A stretch of DNA of 7,813 bases from CAZFIO01 sp964519585 (lineage in GTDB: Bacteria > Bacillota > Clostridia > Tissierellales > Tissierellaceae), in assembly GCA_964519585.1 (NCBI GenBank), contig CAZFIO010000101.1, positions 1 through 7,813 of the forward strand, in the 5' to 3' direction. Positions within the stretch are counted from its first letter, which is position 1; every line of letters starts with the position of its first letter. Made by a program: the position numbers and the translations under genes. Below the pieces are notes generated by a model that did not search any database, was not told where the DNA came from, and saw only the letters and a list, made by a program, of their open reading frames with translations. Of this stretch, positions 1-5,737 are shown piece after piece.

Positions 1-2
1 AG

Positions 3-491
3 GAAAATATAAATGATGATATTATCTTTGAAATGGAGCTTATTAGGCAGATAGAGGTGAATATAGACTATATCTTAATGCTGGTGGGCAAGTATAAGGA
101 ATCAAACTGCAAAGATAAGGATATCTTGACCACTATAGACAAGGCCATAAATTCTTCCCTAGAGCTGAGAAGTAAGAAAGACCTGATTGAAAGATTTATA
201 GCCCAGGTCAATGCTTCTACTGAGGTAGATGAGGAGTGGAAGGTTTTTTTAAATGACAATAAGGAAAAGGATATAGAGGAATTAATCAAAGAGGAAAACT
301 TAAGGGGGGAAGAAACCAGGAGGTTTATTGACAATGCCTTTAGGGATGGGATGATAAAAACCACAGGTACAGATATAGATAGGATAATGCCTCCAGTATC
401 TAGGTTCGCCTCCAATAGTAGGACCATAAAAAAAGAGATGATAATAATAAAACTGCTAGAATTTTTCGAAAAATATTTTGGCCTGGTATAG
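3..491 (+). CDS. hsdR: Type I restriction enzyme subunit R (HsdR), C-terminal part, 5'-truncated by window edge
   Basis: This is the C-terminal end of the restriction (ATP-dependent translocase/endonuclease) subunit of a type I restriction-modification complex. The frame is open to the left edge, so the Met codon at position 33 is internal and not the start. About 162 residues are visible. They resemble, from memory, the C-terminal helical domain of EcoR124-type HsdR, which docks the motor subunit onto the methyltransferase core. Recognisable stretches are NIDYILMLV, INSSLELRSKKDLIERFI, FIDNAFRDGM, KTTGTDIDRIMPPVSRF and the terminal FFEKYFGLV. The nuclease and helicase motifs and the hsdM/hsdS partners would lie to the left, outside the window. 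The stop is intact and is followed at once by a hairpin terminator, so hsdR is probably the last gene of its operon. Family assignment is confident; whether the system is functional cannot be judged from here. Confidence 0.93.
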   Translation, partial: ENINDDIIFEMELIRQIEVNIDYILMLVGKYKESNCKDKDILTTIDKAINSSLELRSKKDLIERFIAQVNASTEVDEEWKVFLNDNKEKDIEELIKEENLRGEETRRFIDNAFRDGMIKTTGTDIDRIMPPVSRFASNSRTIKKEMIIIKLLEFFEKYFGLV

Positions 492-520
492 AAAATACGC
501 CCCTAAAGGCGTATTTTTTA
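492..520. terminator. Intrinsic terminator between convergent genes, probably bidirectional
   Basis: A perfect 10-bp stem pairs AAAATACGCC (492-501) with GGCGTATTTT (508-517) around a CCTAAA loop. On the plus strand it begins one base after the hsdR stop and runs into a T-tract (514-519). On the minus strand the stop codon of the PLP enzyme (518-520) abuts the stem, and the stem's own A/T end supplies a short U-run (TTTTC). The plus-strand direction is the stronger terminator; use in both directions is inferred from the geometry. Confidence 0.88.
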
Positions 521-1609
521 GTCTGACTTAAGTCCTGCTCCGGTCATGGGTAAAAGGGTATCTGGTGTCTTGCCATAGAGTCTACAGTACTCCCTATAGC
601 CTGCTAGATTAGCGGCAGTGGTATGTTCTATATAGACTCCTTTTTTTGCTAGGTCTTCACGAGCCTTCAGAATCTCATCCTCCGGTGCATGTACAAACCT
701 TACCCCATACTTATAGCTAGCTTCTAGGATTTCCTTCCCCCTCATAGGCTGTCCTATGGCTATGCCTTCAGCTAGGCTTGCTTGTACATCTACAACTTGA
801 GGAATTGGAGAACTATTTTCATAGGCCTTGACTAGAGGGTCACAGTTCTGGCTTTGGACTCCTATAATCTGGGGCATCTCTTCAATTAATCCAGCATCTA
901 AAAGAGCTTCCAAGCCCTTGATTACTCCTATAAAGAGGGTTCCGTTTCCTACAGGGATTAACAAATTTCTAGGAATTCTTTTTAATTCTTCAAATACTTC
1001 AAAGATATAGGTCTTGGTTCCCTCATAGAAAAAAGGATTGTAGACATGGTTGGCATAGTAGAGTCCTTCATCCTTAACCTTCTGTCTACATACATCAGCA
1101 CAATTATCCCTAGTCCCAGGCACTACAGTACAGATGGCCCCATGGGCCCTAATCATATCTATCTTCTTTGCTGAAGTTCCCTCAGGTACAAATATCTCAC
1201 ATTCAATCCCGGCCTTGGCTGCATAGGCTGCTATACTATTTCCAGCATTGCCACTGGAGTCCTGGACAATCTTTTTCACCCCTATAGACTTACAATGGGA
1301 GATAACCATGACAGCCCCCCTGTCCTTGTAGGAAAGGCTAGGCATAAGATAGTCCATTTTTAACAAGATATCTTCATTAAATCTTACAATTGGAGTCAGG
1401 CCCTCACCTAGGGATACATCCTTCCAAGACTCATCTTCTAGGGCCATAAAGTTCCTATAGCGAAAGATACTCCATTGGTCCCTATCTATAGAGTCTAAGG
1501 AAAACTTTTCTCCCTTAAAATCCAAACTCCATAGCCCCCCGCACTGGCAGTGGGCATCCAAGGTTTTTATATCTCTTTTATTTCCACAATCCCAGCAAAT
1601 AAATTCCAT
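518..1609 (-). CDS. PLP-dependent fold-type II enzyme, threonine synthase family
   Basis: The 363-residue protein is close to the usual ~350 residues of bacterial threonine synthase, which converts O-phosphohomoserine to threonine in the cytosol. An N-terminal zinc-ribbon-like segment has C5, C8, C21 and C23. The substrate loop reads EGLTP (69-73). The Schiff-base lysine is K95 in SYKDRGA, where SFKDRG is usual. SSGNAGNS (118-125) is the loop that holds the substrate carboxylate and PLP ring, GNGT (221-224) is the phosphate-binding turn, and MTGAGLK (355-361) closes the fold. The start is supported by GGAGGGG 4 bases upstream on the minus strand. No hom or thrB gene is adjacent, as would be usual for a threonine operon; instead the gene diverges from an ATP-grasp/Mur-ligase pair. 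It may therefore be a true threonine synthase or a paralogue making another amino acid (cysteate- or diaminopropionate-type chemistry is known in this fold). The family is sure; the exact reaction is not, so no symbol is given. Confidence 0.85.
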   Translation of the reverse strand: MEFICWDCGNKRDIKTLDAHCQCGGLWSLDFKGEKFSLDSIDRDQWSIFRYRNFMALEDESWKDVSLGEGLTPIVRFNEDILLKMDYLMPSLSYKDRGAVMVISHCKSIGVKKIVQDSSGNAGNSIAAYAAKAGIECEIFVPEGTSAKKIDMIRAHGAICTVVPGTRDNCADVCRQKVKDEGLYYANHVYNPFFYEGTKTYIFEVFEELKRIPRNLLIPVGNGTLFIGVIKGLEALLDAGLIEEMPQIIGVQSQNCDPLVKAYENSSPIPQVVDVQASLAEGIAIGQPMRGKEILEASYKYGVRFVHAPEDEILKAREDLAKKGVYIEHTTAANLAGYREYCRLYGKTPDTLLPMTGAGLKSD

Positions 1610-1645
1610 AAAACCCCTCCAGTCTTATATTCCTTCCTTGCTTAT

Positions 1646-1673
1646 ATTGTATATAATAGACCCCCATAGTCAA
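1646..1673 (-). promoter_or_regulatory. Promoter of the PLP-dependent enzyme gene
   Basis: Read on the minus strand, a -35 box TTGACT (1673-1668) is followed by a 16-base spacer and a -10 box TACAAT (1651-1646). Transcription would start near 1639, giving a leader of about 30 bases. That is enough for the ribosome binding site but too short for a riboswitch or T-box. A shifted -10 reading within the TATTATATACAATAT run is also possible. Confidence 0.65.
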
Positions 1674-1741
1674 TATTAAATACAAATACTTTCCATTATT
1701 GCCCCCTCTGCCTTTATTTTTTCTGACCCAATAATAAAATA

Positions 1742-1770
1742 TTGTAAAGACTTAAGTCTAGTGATAGAAT
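1742..1770 (+). promoter_or_regulatory. Promoter of the ATP-grasp/Mur-ligase unit
   Basis: A -35 box TTGTAA (1742-1747), a 17-base spacer and a -10 box TAGAAT (1765-1770) form a good vegetative-type promoter. Transcription would begin near 1777, about 38 bases before the GTG start. The spacer is largely filled by a perfect palindrome, listed separately, which is a plausible operator. Confidence 0.6.
1748..1759. promoter_or_regulatory. Candidate operator: perfect 12-bp palindrome in promoter spacer
   Basis: AGACTTAAGTCT is its own reverse complement and lies directly after the -35 box, between it and the -10 box of the rightward promoter. A dimeric repressor bound here would block RNA polymerase. 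The symmetry is seen directly; regulator binding is inference. No regulator gene is present in the window. Confidence 0.4.
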
Positions 1771-1814
1771 TAAGATAAATATAAGATTAACAGAGGATAA
1801 GGGGAGGAAATCAA

Positions 1815-2987
1815 GTGGGAAATAAGGCTATAATACTAGGTTCAAATTACTATATAGGTTTGGGGATTATAAGGTCCTTAGGAAGAAAAGGAGTCCATAC
1901 GGTAGCAATTGACTATAGTTTAGATGATACATATGGGGCTAAGTCCAAATACCTAAAGGAACAAATTATTGCCCCCCACTACAGGGACCAGGCAGACCAG
2001 CTTAAAAGTTTTTTAATTGAATATGGAAAAAAACAAGATTCAAAACCAGTACTTTTCCCTGGTGCTGACCCTTATGCCGAGTTTATGGATAAATATCTGG
2101 ATGAATTAAGGGAATACTATCTTATATCCATGGATGAGAAAGGATTATGGACAAAGGTTATGGATAAGGATATCCTTCATGACCTAGCTATAAAACATAA
2201 GGTTCTGGTTCCGGAGACTGTAAGATTAGTTGATGAAAACTTCCATGAAAGGGTGGAAAAGGAGGTAGGTTTTCCCTGCATAGTTAAGCCTACGGATTCA
2301 CCATCCTTTGTAAAGATATTTAGGACAAAGACATTTCTTTGTAAAAATATACTAGAACTTGAGGAAGCTATAGGCCTAGCAAAAGGTGAAAGGCTTGAAG
2401 TTATTGTCCAAAGGATTATACCAGGTTTTGATGACAATATGTATACCTTTGATGCACATTTAAATCAAAATTCAGAGGTTACCCACTGGATGACCTGCCA
2501 AAAGTTAAGGCAGTATCCTATAAACTTTGGGGCATCAGTTTATACCATCCAGAAACATGTGCCAGAACTATATGACATAGGAGCACCCTTTTTTAAGGCT
2601 CTAGGCTACAAGGGTTTTGGTGAAATTGAATTTAAGAAGGATGCAGAAAATGGCAAATTTTATTTAATAGAAATAAATGCCAGGACAACAACCCTAAATG
2701 TCCTTTTGGAAAAGGCAGGGATTAACTTTCCCTATGTTGCCTATAGGGAACTGGTAGGAAGTCCTTTGGAGCCTAAGGCTGTGACTAGGGATACAGGTAT
2801 TGCCTTTAGGTATCTTAAGGAGGACCTTCTAGCCATTAGGGGCTATGTAAAGACTGGACAACTAGGTTATGGAGAGATTATAAAATCCTTATTTAAAAGA
2901 AAGGCCCCTGCAATCTGGAGTCTTGATGATCCTATGCCTGGAATTGTTTATGTCCTATCACATATAAAGAGGATATTCAAAAGTTAA
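1815..2987 (+). CDS. ATP-grasp carboxylate-amine ligase
   Basis: This 390-residue cytosolic protein has the layout of stand-alone ATP-grasp ligases, which activate a carboxylate as an acyl phosphate and couple it to an amine. Residues 1-110 form a Rossmann-like pre-ATP-grasp domain that opens with AIILGSNYYIGLGIIRSLG. The ATP-grasp domain spans about 111-315. Visible features are FPCIVKP with the nucleotide lysine K158, the hinge VQRIIPG (198-204), GEIEF (269-273) and LIEINAR (284-290), whose E286 and N288 should bind Mg. A C-terminal extension of about 75 residues follows. The GTG start is set by GGGGAGG at 1801-1807 with 7-base spacing. The next gene, a MurE-like ligase, begins 18 bases downstream and is surely cotranscribed. 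One characterised relative type is the D-aspartate ligase that adds a cross-bridge residue to peptidoglycan precursors in enterococci. That role here is only an inference from the neighbour, because the family covers many substrates. Confidence 0.8.
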   Translation: MGNKAIILGSNYYIGLGIIRSLGRKGVHTVAIDYSLDDTYGAKSKYLKEQIIAPHYRDQADQLKSFLIEYGKKQDSKPVLFPGADPYAEFMDKYLDELREYYLISMDEKGLWTKVMDKDILHDLAIKHKVLVPETVRLVDENFHERVEKEVGFPCIVKPTDSPSFVKIFRTKTFLCKNILELEEAIGLAKGERLEVIVQRIIPGFDDNMYTFDAHLNQNSEVTHWMTCQKLRQYPINFGASVYTIQKHVPELYDIGAPFFKALGYKGFGEIEFKKDAENGKFYLIEINARTTTLNVLLEKAGINFPYVAYRELVGSPLEPKAVTRDTGIAFRYLKEDLLAIRGYVKTGQLGYGEIIKSLFKRKAPAIWSLDDPMPGIVYVLSHIKRIFKS

Positions 2988-3005
2988 AACTTAGGAGGAA
3001 AATCA

Positions 3006-4541
3006 GTGTTACTGAAAGATCTAATAAAAAACTTAAATATAATAGAAGAAAAAAACCCCCAAGGGGATTTGGACATAAGGGGGATAGCCAACCATACAAA
3101 CCATCTAGGCCAGGGCTTTCTTTATGTGGCCATAAAAGGCTATATTACAGATGGGCACCTATATATAAAGAAGGCCATAGAAAATGGAGCTGTGGCTATA
3201 ATTGTTGAGGAAATAAGTCAGGAGTTTGATATAGCCCAGTATAAAGTGGAAAACTCTAGGATAGCCCTATCTCAAATATCTAGTGAGTTTTATGGTCACC
3301 CATCGAAAGATATGAGGCTGATTGGGGTAACTGCTACCAATGGGAAAACCACCACCACCTATATGCTTAACTCTATATTTGAAAAAGCAAGAATTCCGTC
3401 TGGTCTTGTTGGGAGTGTGGTTGTAAAGGTAGGCAGGGATACAATTACATCTGATTTAACTACACCAGAGTCTGTGGATTTACAAAGATACCTATATATG
3501 ATGAAAAATAGGGGGATAGAAAAGGTGGCCATGGAAGTGTCATCCTCTGCCCTTGAACTATTTAGGACCCATGATGTAGACTATGATATTCTTGCCTTCA
3601 ACAATTTTTCCAGAGAACATATAGACCAGCATGGTAGCTTTGAAAGGTATTGGGAAGTAAAGTCCAGCTTCATAAAAAATGCCAAGGAAGGGTCTTTTGT
3701 TGTTTTAAATCTGGATGACCAACATTCCAAAAGTCTTATTAAGGAAACCAAGGGCCAGGTCATAACCTATTCCCTAACTAAGAAAGAGGGCAATATTTAT
3801 TGTCAAGGCCTGGACCTATCCAGTGGTAGGGCAGAATTTACAGTGGTGGTTAATGAGGAATTTATAAATGCAAAAGGGATCTTGGTTAAGGGAAAGTTTA
3901 AGGTAAGGCTAGGGGTTCCTGGCTATCATTCTGTAGCCAACTCCATGGCAGCTATTACTATTTCTCTTATAGAAGGAATCCCTGTGGAATATATCCGCAT
4001 GGGCCTAAGGGAATTTACAGGAGTTGAGAGAAGGTTCCAATATATATATGAGAATGACTTTGTAATCATTGATGACCATTTTGCCAATAGGGGCAATATC
4101 AATGTAAGCTTGGAAACCTTAAAATATATGAAATACAATAAGCTCCACTTGGTTTATGCTATAAGAGGCAATAGGGGTGTTACTGTAAATCGGGAGAATG
4201 CTGAAACCATGGCTAAGTGGAAGGATAGGCTTAATATAGATTCTATAATTGCTACAAAGAGTATAGGTGATGTGACTTTCAGGGACAAGGTTTCTCCTGA
4301 AGAGGAAGAAGTTTTCTTAGATGCTATGAAGGAGGCCCATATAGGGGTTGCTATGTATGACAGCCTAAAGGAAGCAATTGGCTCAGCCCTGGATAAGGTT
4401 GGGGAAGGGGATATAGTTCTTTTGGCTGGTTGCCAGGGTATGGACCATGGCGCCAAGGTGGCCCTGAACATTTTAAAAGATACTAGACTTAATTTGGATG
4501 AGGAAGAATTATTTAAGGTTTTAGAAGATAGGGTAGTTTAA
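3006..4541 (+). CDS. MurE-like Mur ligase with non-canonical amino-acid site
   Basis: The 511-residue, three-domain Mur ligase is the length of MurE, which adds the third stem residue to UDP-MurNAc-L-Ala-D-Glu. The N-terminal UDP-binding domain (1-100) is MurE-type, with GQGFLYVAIKGYITDGH (35-51). The ATP domain has the P-loop ATNGKTTT (110-117), TTPE (152-155), NNFSREHIDQHG (199-210) and K219, at the position of the carbamylated lysine. Several MurE signatures are altered. EVSSHAL reads EVSSSAL (177-183), the YAHTPD region reads DDHFANRGN (356-364), GGDRDxxKR reads RGNRGVTVNR (387-396), and the end motif GKGHE reads GCQGMDHG (475-482). No DNPR, DNPK or DDPN recognition motif exists near 415-435. 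The enzyme is thus probably an active amide ligase with another substrate. The GTG start follows AGGAGG (2993-2998) at 7 bases. It may be a lineage-specific MurE or a paralogue; a second canonical MurE elsewhere in the genome would decide. Confidence 0.78.
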   Translation: MLLKDLIKNLNIIEEKNPQGDLDIRGIANHTNHLGQGFLYVAIKGYITDGHLYIKKAIENGAVAIIVEEISQEFDIAQYKVENSRIALSQISSEFYGHPSKDMRLIGVTATNGKTTTTYMLNSIFEKARIPSGLVGSVVVKVGRDTITSDLTTPESVDLQRYLYMMKNRGIEKVAMEVSSSALELFRTHDVDYDILAFNNFSREHIDQHGSFERYWEVKSSFIKNAKEGSFVVLNLDDQHSKSLIKETKGQVITYSLTKKEGNIYCQGLDLSSGRAEFTVVVNEEFINAKGILVKGKFKVRLGVPGYHSVANSMAAITISLIEGIPVEYIRMGLREFTGVERRFQYIYENDFVIIDDHFANRGNINVSLETLKYMKYNKLHLVYAIRGNRGVTVNRENAETMAKWKDRLNIDSIIATKSIGDVTFRDKVSPEEEEVFLDAMKEAHIGVAMYDSLKEAIGSALDKVGEGDIVLLAGCQGMDHGAKVALNILKDTRLNLDEEELFKVLEDRVV

Positions 4542-4570
4542 AATCTAGCAAAGTCAAAAAAGAAAAATTC

Positions 4571-4599
4571 TTGTATTCTATAATACTTAATGTTATAAT
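4571..4599 (+). promoter_or_regulatory. Promoter of the rpsF-ssb-rpsR operon
   Basis: TTGTAT (4571-4576), a 17-base spacer and a perfect TATAAT (4594-4599) give a strong vegetative promoter, with transcription starting near 4606. A second TATAAT lies at 4579-4584 but has no matching -35 box. No terminator hairpin is visible between the Mur-ligase stop and this promoter, so some read-through from upstream is possible. Confidence 0.75.
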
Positions 4600-4604
4600 A
4601 CTTA
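4579..4604 (+). repeat. Short tandem direct repeat TATAATACTTA around the rpsF -10 box
   Basis: The 11-base word TATAATACTTA occurs at 4579-4589 and again at 4594-4604, a 15-base period. The second copy contains the functional-looking -10 box. It may be a duplicated promoter element or an AT-rich coincidence. Confidence 0.45.
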
Positions 4605-4614
4605 GGTATGAAAA

Positions 4615-4658
4615 TCCTTGCTCTATGACAAGCATAGGGCCGATAGTCCACAAGGAGG
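4615..4658 (+). promoter_or_regulatory. S6:S18-binding ribosomal protein leader of rpsF
   Basis: The 5' leader folds into the architecture known for the rpsF leader that binds the S6:S18 protein pair. A 7-bp hairpin pairs CTCTATG (4621-4627) with CATAGGG (4633-4639), including one G-U pair, around the loop ACAAG. It is followed directly by an unpaired CCG (4640-4642), the hallmark trinucleotide that mimics the S6:S18 site of 16S rRNA. An outer 6-bp stem pairs TCCTTG (4615-4620) with CAAGGA (4651-4656). The outer stem includes most of the Shine-Dalgarno sequence AAGGAGG, so binding of excess S6:S18 should stabilise it and shut off translation. The fold and the CCG are seen here; the mechanism is established for the motif in other bacteria. 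Confidence 0.75.
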
Positions 4659-4666
4659 TGAAGTAA

Positions 4667-4951
4667 ATGAGAAAATATGAAGGTGTTTTTATCTTTTTGC
4701 CTAATATGGAGGAAGAAAGAAGAAATCAAATTTTAGACAGATTAAAAGGAATTATAGAAGCAGATGGTTCCATTACAAACCTTGATGAATGGGGTGTAAG
4801 AAAGCTTGCCTATCTAATTGATGATATCGGAGAAGGTTATTATGTAGTAATGAACTTCCAAGCTACACCAGAGGTAATCGATGAGATCAATAGGATTGCA
4901 AAGATTACTGACAGCATTATGAGACACATGATCATTAGAGAAGACGAATAA
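4667..4951 (+). CDS. rpsF: Small-subunit ribosomal protein bS6
   Basis: The 94-residue protein is the normal size for bacterial S6, a ferredoxin-like-fold protein that pairs with S18 on the platform of the 30S subunit. It begins MRKYEGVFIFLPN, as S6 does, and contains the conserved WGVRKLAYLI (42-51) and the final MRHMIIRED segment. There is no long acidic tail of the kind that RimK extends in some proteobacteria. A strong AAGGAGGTGA (4652-4661) precedes the ATG and overlaps the predicted S6:S18 leader, so this gene is the likely point of feedback control for the operon. ssb follows after 19 bases and rpsR after that, the standard order, which couples S6 and S18 production. Confidence 0.97.
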   Translation: MRKYEGVFIFLPNMEEERRNQILDRLKGIIEADGSITNLDEWGVRKLAYLIDDIGEGYYVVMNFQATPEVIDEINRIAKITDSIMRHMIIREDE

Positions 4952-4970
4952 TCTAAGGATGGTGAAATAA

Positions 4971-5402
4971 ATGAATAATGTTGTACTAATAGGAAGGCTA
5001 ACAGCTGATCCAGATTTAAGATATATACCGTCAGGTACTGCAGTATCAAAGTTTACACTAGCAGTTAACAAGGACCTATCCAGGGAAAAAAAGCAGGAGT
5101 TTGAATCAAGAAACCAACCTACAGCTGATTTCATAAGAGTTACAGTCTGGGGTAGGGCAGCAGAAAACTGTGCAAACTTCCTGGTAAAGGGTAGGCTGGT
5201 TGCAGTACAAGGCAGGATTGAAACTGGATCCTATGATGATAAGGATGGAAAAAGAGTCTATACTACTGAAGTAGTTGCCAACAATGTTGAATTTCTAGAA
5301 TGGGGAGATAAAAACAGGGGATCAGACTATGGTTCTCAGAACCAAAACTTCCCAGATTTAGAAGGTTTACATCCTATCGATAATGATGATATTCCATTCT
5401 AG
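4971..5402 (+). CDS. ssb: Single-stranded DNA-binding protein
   Basis: SSB coats single-stranded DNA at replication forks and recruits repair and replication partners. The 143-residue protein has the OB fold over about 1-110: MNNVVLIGRLTADPDLRY at the start, FIRVTVWGRAAENCANFL (54-71), and the KGR and VQGRIETGSY strands at 73-88. A short glycine/asparagine/glutamine-containing linker (112-128) follows. The acidic tip ends in DNDDIPF, the conserved peptide that binds partner proteins. The linker is shorter than in B. subtilis SsbA (~172 residues in total). The ribosome binding site AAGGATGGTGA (4955-4965) is weaker than those of rpsF and rpsR because a T interrupts the anti-SD match. It is probably translated partly by coupling within the operon. 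Confidence 0.97.
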   Translation: MNNVVLIGRLTADPDLRYIPSGTAVSKFTLAVNKDLSREKKQEFESRNQPTADFIRVTVWGRAAENCANFLVKGRLVAVQGRIETGSYDDKDGKRVYTTEVVANNVEFLEWGDKNRGSDYGSQNQNFPDLEGLHPIDNDDIPF

Positions 5403-5416
5403 AAGGAGGGGAAAAG

Positions 5417-5641
5417 ATGCAAAGAAGATTTAGACCAAGAAAAAAAGTTTGTGCTTTTTGTGCTGATAAATCAAAAGCCATAGACTATAAAGATATAAAT
5501 AAATTAAAAAAATATATAACAGACAGGGGTAAGATTCTTCCTAGAAGAATTTCAGGTAATTGCTCTAAACACCAAAGAGTATTAACAATAGCAATCAAAA
5601 GAGCTAGACAAGTTGCCCTACTACCATATAGTGCAGAATAA
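5417..5641 (+). CDS. rpsR: Small-subunit ribosomal protein bS18, cysteine-containing form
   Basis: S18 binds S6 on the 30S platform; the pair is also the ligand of the leader upstream of rpsF. At 74 residues it is the usual length. IDYKDINKLKKYITDRGKIL and PRRISGNCSKHQR are typical of the family, and the C-terminus RARQVALLPYSAE is diagnostic. C12 and C15 (CAFC) with C49 and H52 (CSKH) form a CxxC/CxxH set, so this looks like the zinc-binding C+ version of S18. Many bacteria replace or duplicate this with a C- version under zinc limitation. The start is fixed by AAGGAGGGG (5403-5411). It is the last gene of the operon and runs directly into a terminator. Confidence 0.97.
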   Translation: MQRRFRPRKKVCAFCADKSKAIDYKDINKLKKYITDRGKILPRRISGNCSKHQRVLTIAIKRARQVALLPYSAE

Positions 5642-5665
5642 GAGAGGAAATCACCTCTCTTTTTT
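5640..5665 (+). terminator. Intrinsic terminator of the rpsF-ssb-rpsR operon
   Basis: AAGAGAGG (5640-5647) pairs perfectly with CCTCTCTT (5654-5661) around the loop AAATCA. A run of Ts to 5665 follows. The stem begins inside the rpsR stop codon, so the operon ends sharply here. Confidence 0.92.
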
Positions 5666-5667
5666 AT

Positions 5668-5696
5668 TTGACTTATCCTTCTTAAGTCTGTATTAT
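5668..5696 (+). promoter_or_regulatory. Promoter of the MazG-like/yybS/gdpP operon
   Basis: TTGACT (5668-5673), a 17-base spacer and TATTAT (5691-5696) lie 2 bases after the T-run of the rpsR terminator. Transcription should begin near 5703, about 35 bases before the first start codon. The end of the spacer carries CTTAAGTC, a word shared with the palindrome in the ATP-grasp promoter. Confidence 0.72.
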
Positions 5697-5737
5697 CTTT
5701 ATAAGGACCTTTTAAAATCATAAAAAGGATGAGTAAT

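Noticed and set aside
68..427. Minus-strand open frame of 119 codons inside hsdR
   Set aside because: It is antisense to a clearly conserved hsdR segment and its Ser/Leu-rich composition is typical of a shadow frame.
1621..1814. Riboswitch or T-box in the divergent intergenic region
   Set aside because: The predicted leaders are only about 30-38 bases on either side, and no terminator/antiterminator pair or T-box sequence is visible.
1815..4541. Calling the pair a split cyanophycin synthetase
   Set aside because: The Mur ligase has a full MurE-type UDP-binding N-terminal domain, which the CphA Mur module lacks, and no cyanophycinase is nearby. It is kept only as an analogy.
3006..4541. Naming the gene murE outright
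   Set aside because: The DNP-type recognition motif and several other MurE signatures are missing, and the locus is not a mur/dcw cluster, so substrate and symbol are not supported.
4814..5134. Minus-strand open frames across the rpsF-ssb junction
   Set aside because: They are antisense to two strongly conserved genes, with no promoter or ribosome binding site.
5708..5728. Hairpin CCTTTT/AAAAGG ahead of the MazG-like gene
   Set aside because: It has only 6 pairs, mostly A-U, with a 9-base loop. It could cover the ribosome binding site but is too weak to call.
5729..5737. Upstream ATG of the MazG-like gene as the start
   Set aside because: It touches the AAGG ribosome binding site, while the next in-frame ATG at 5738 has normal spacing.
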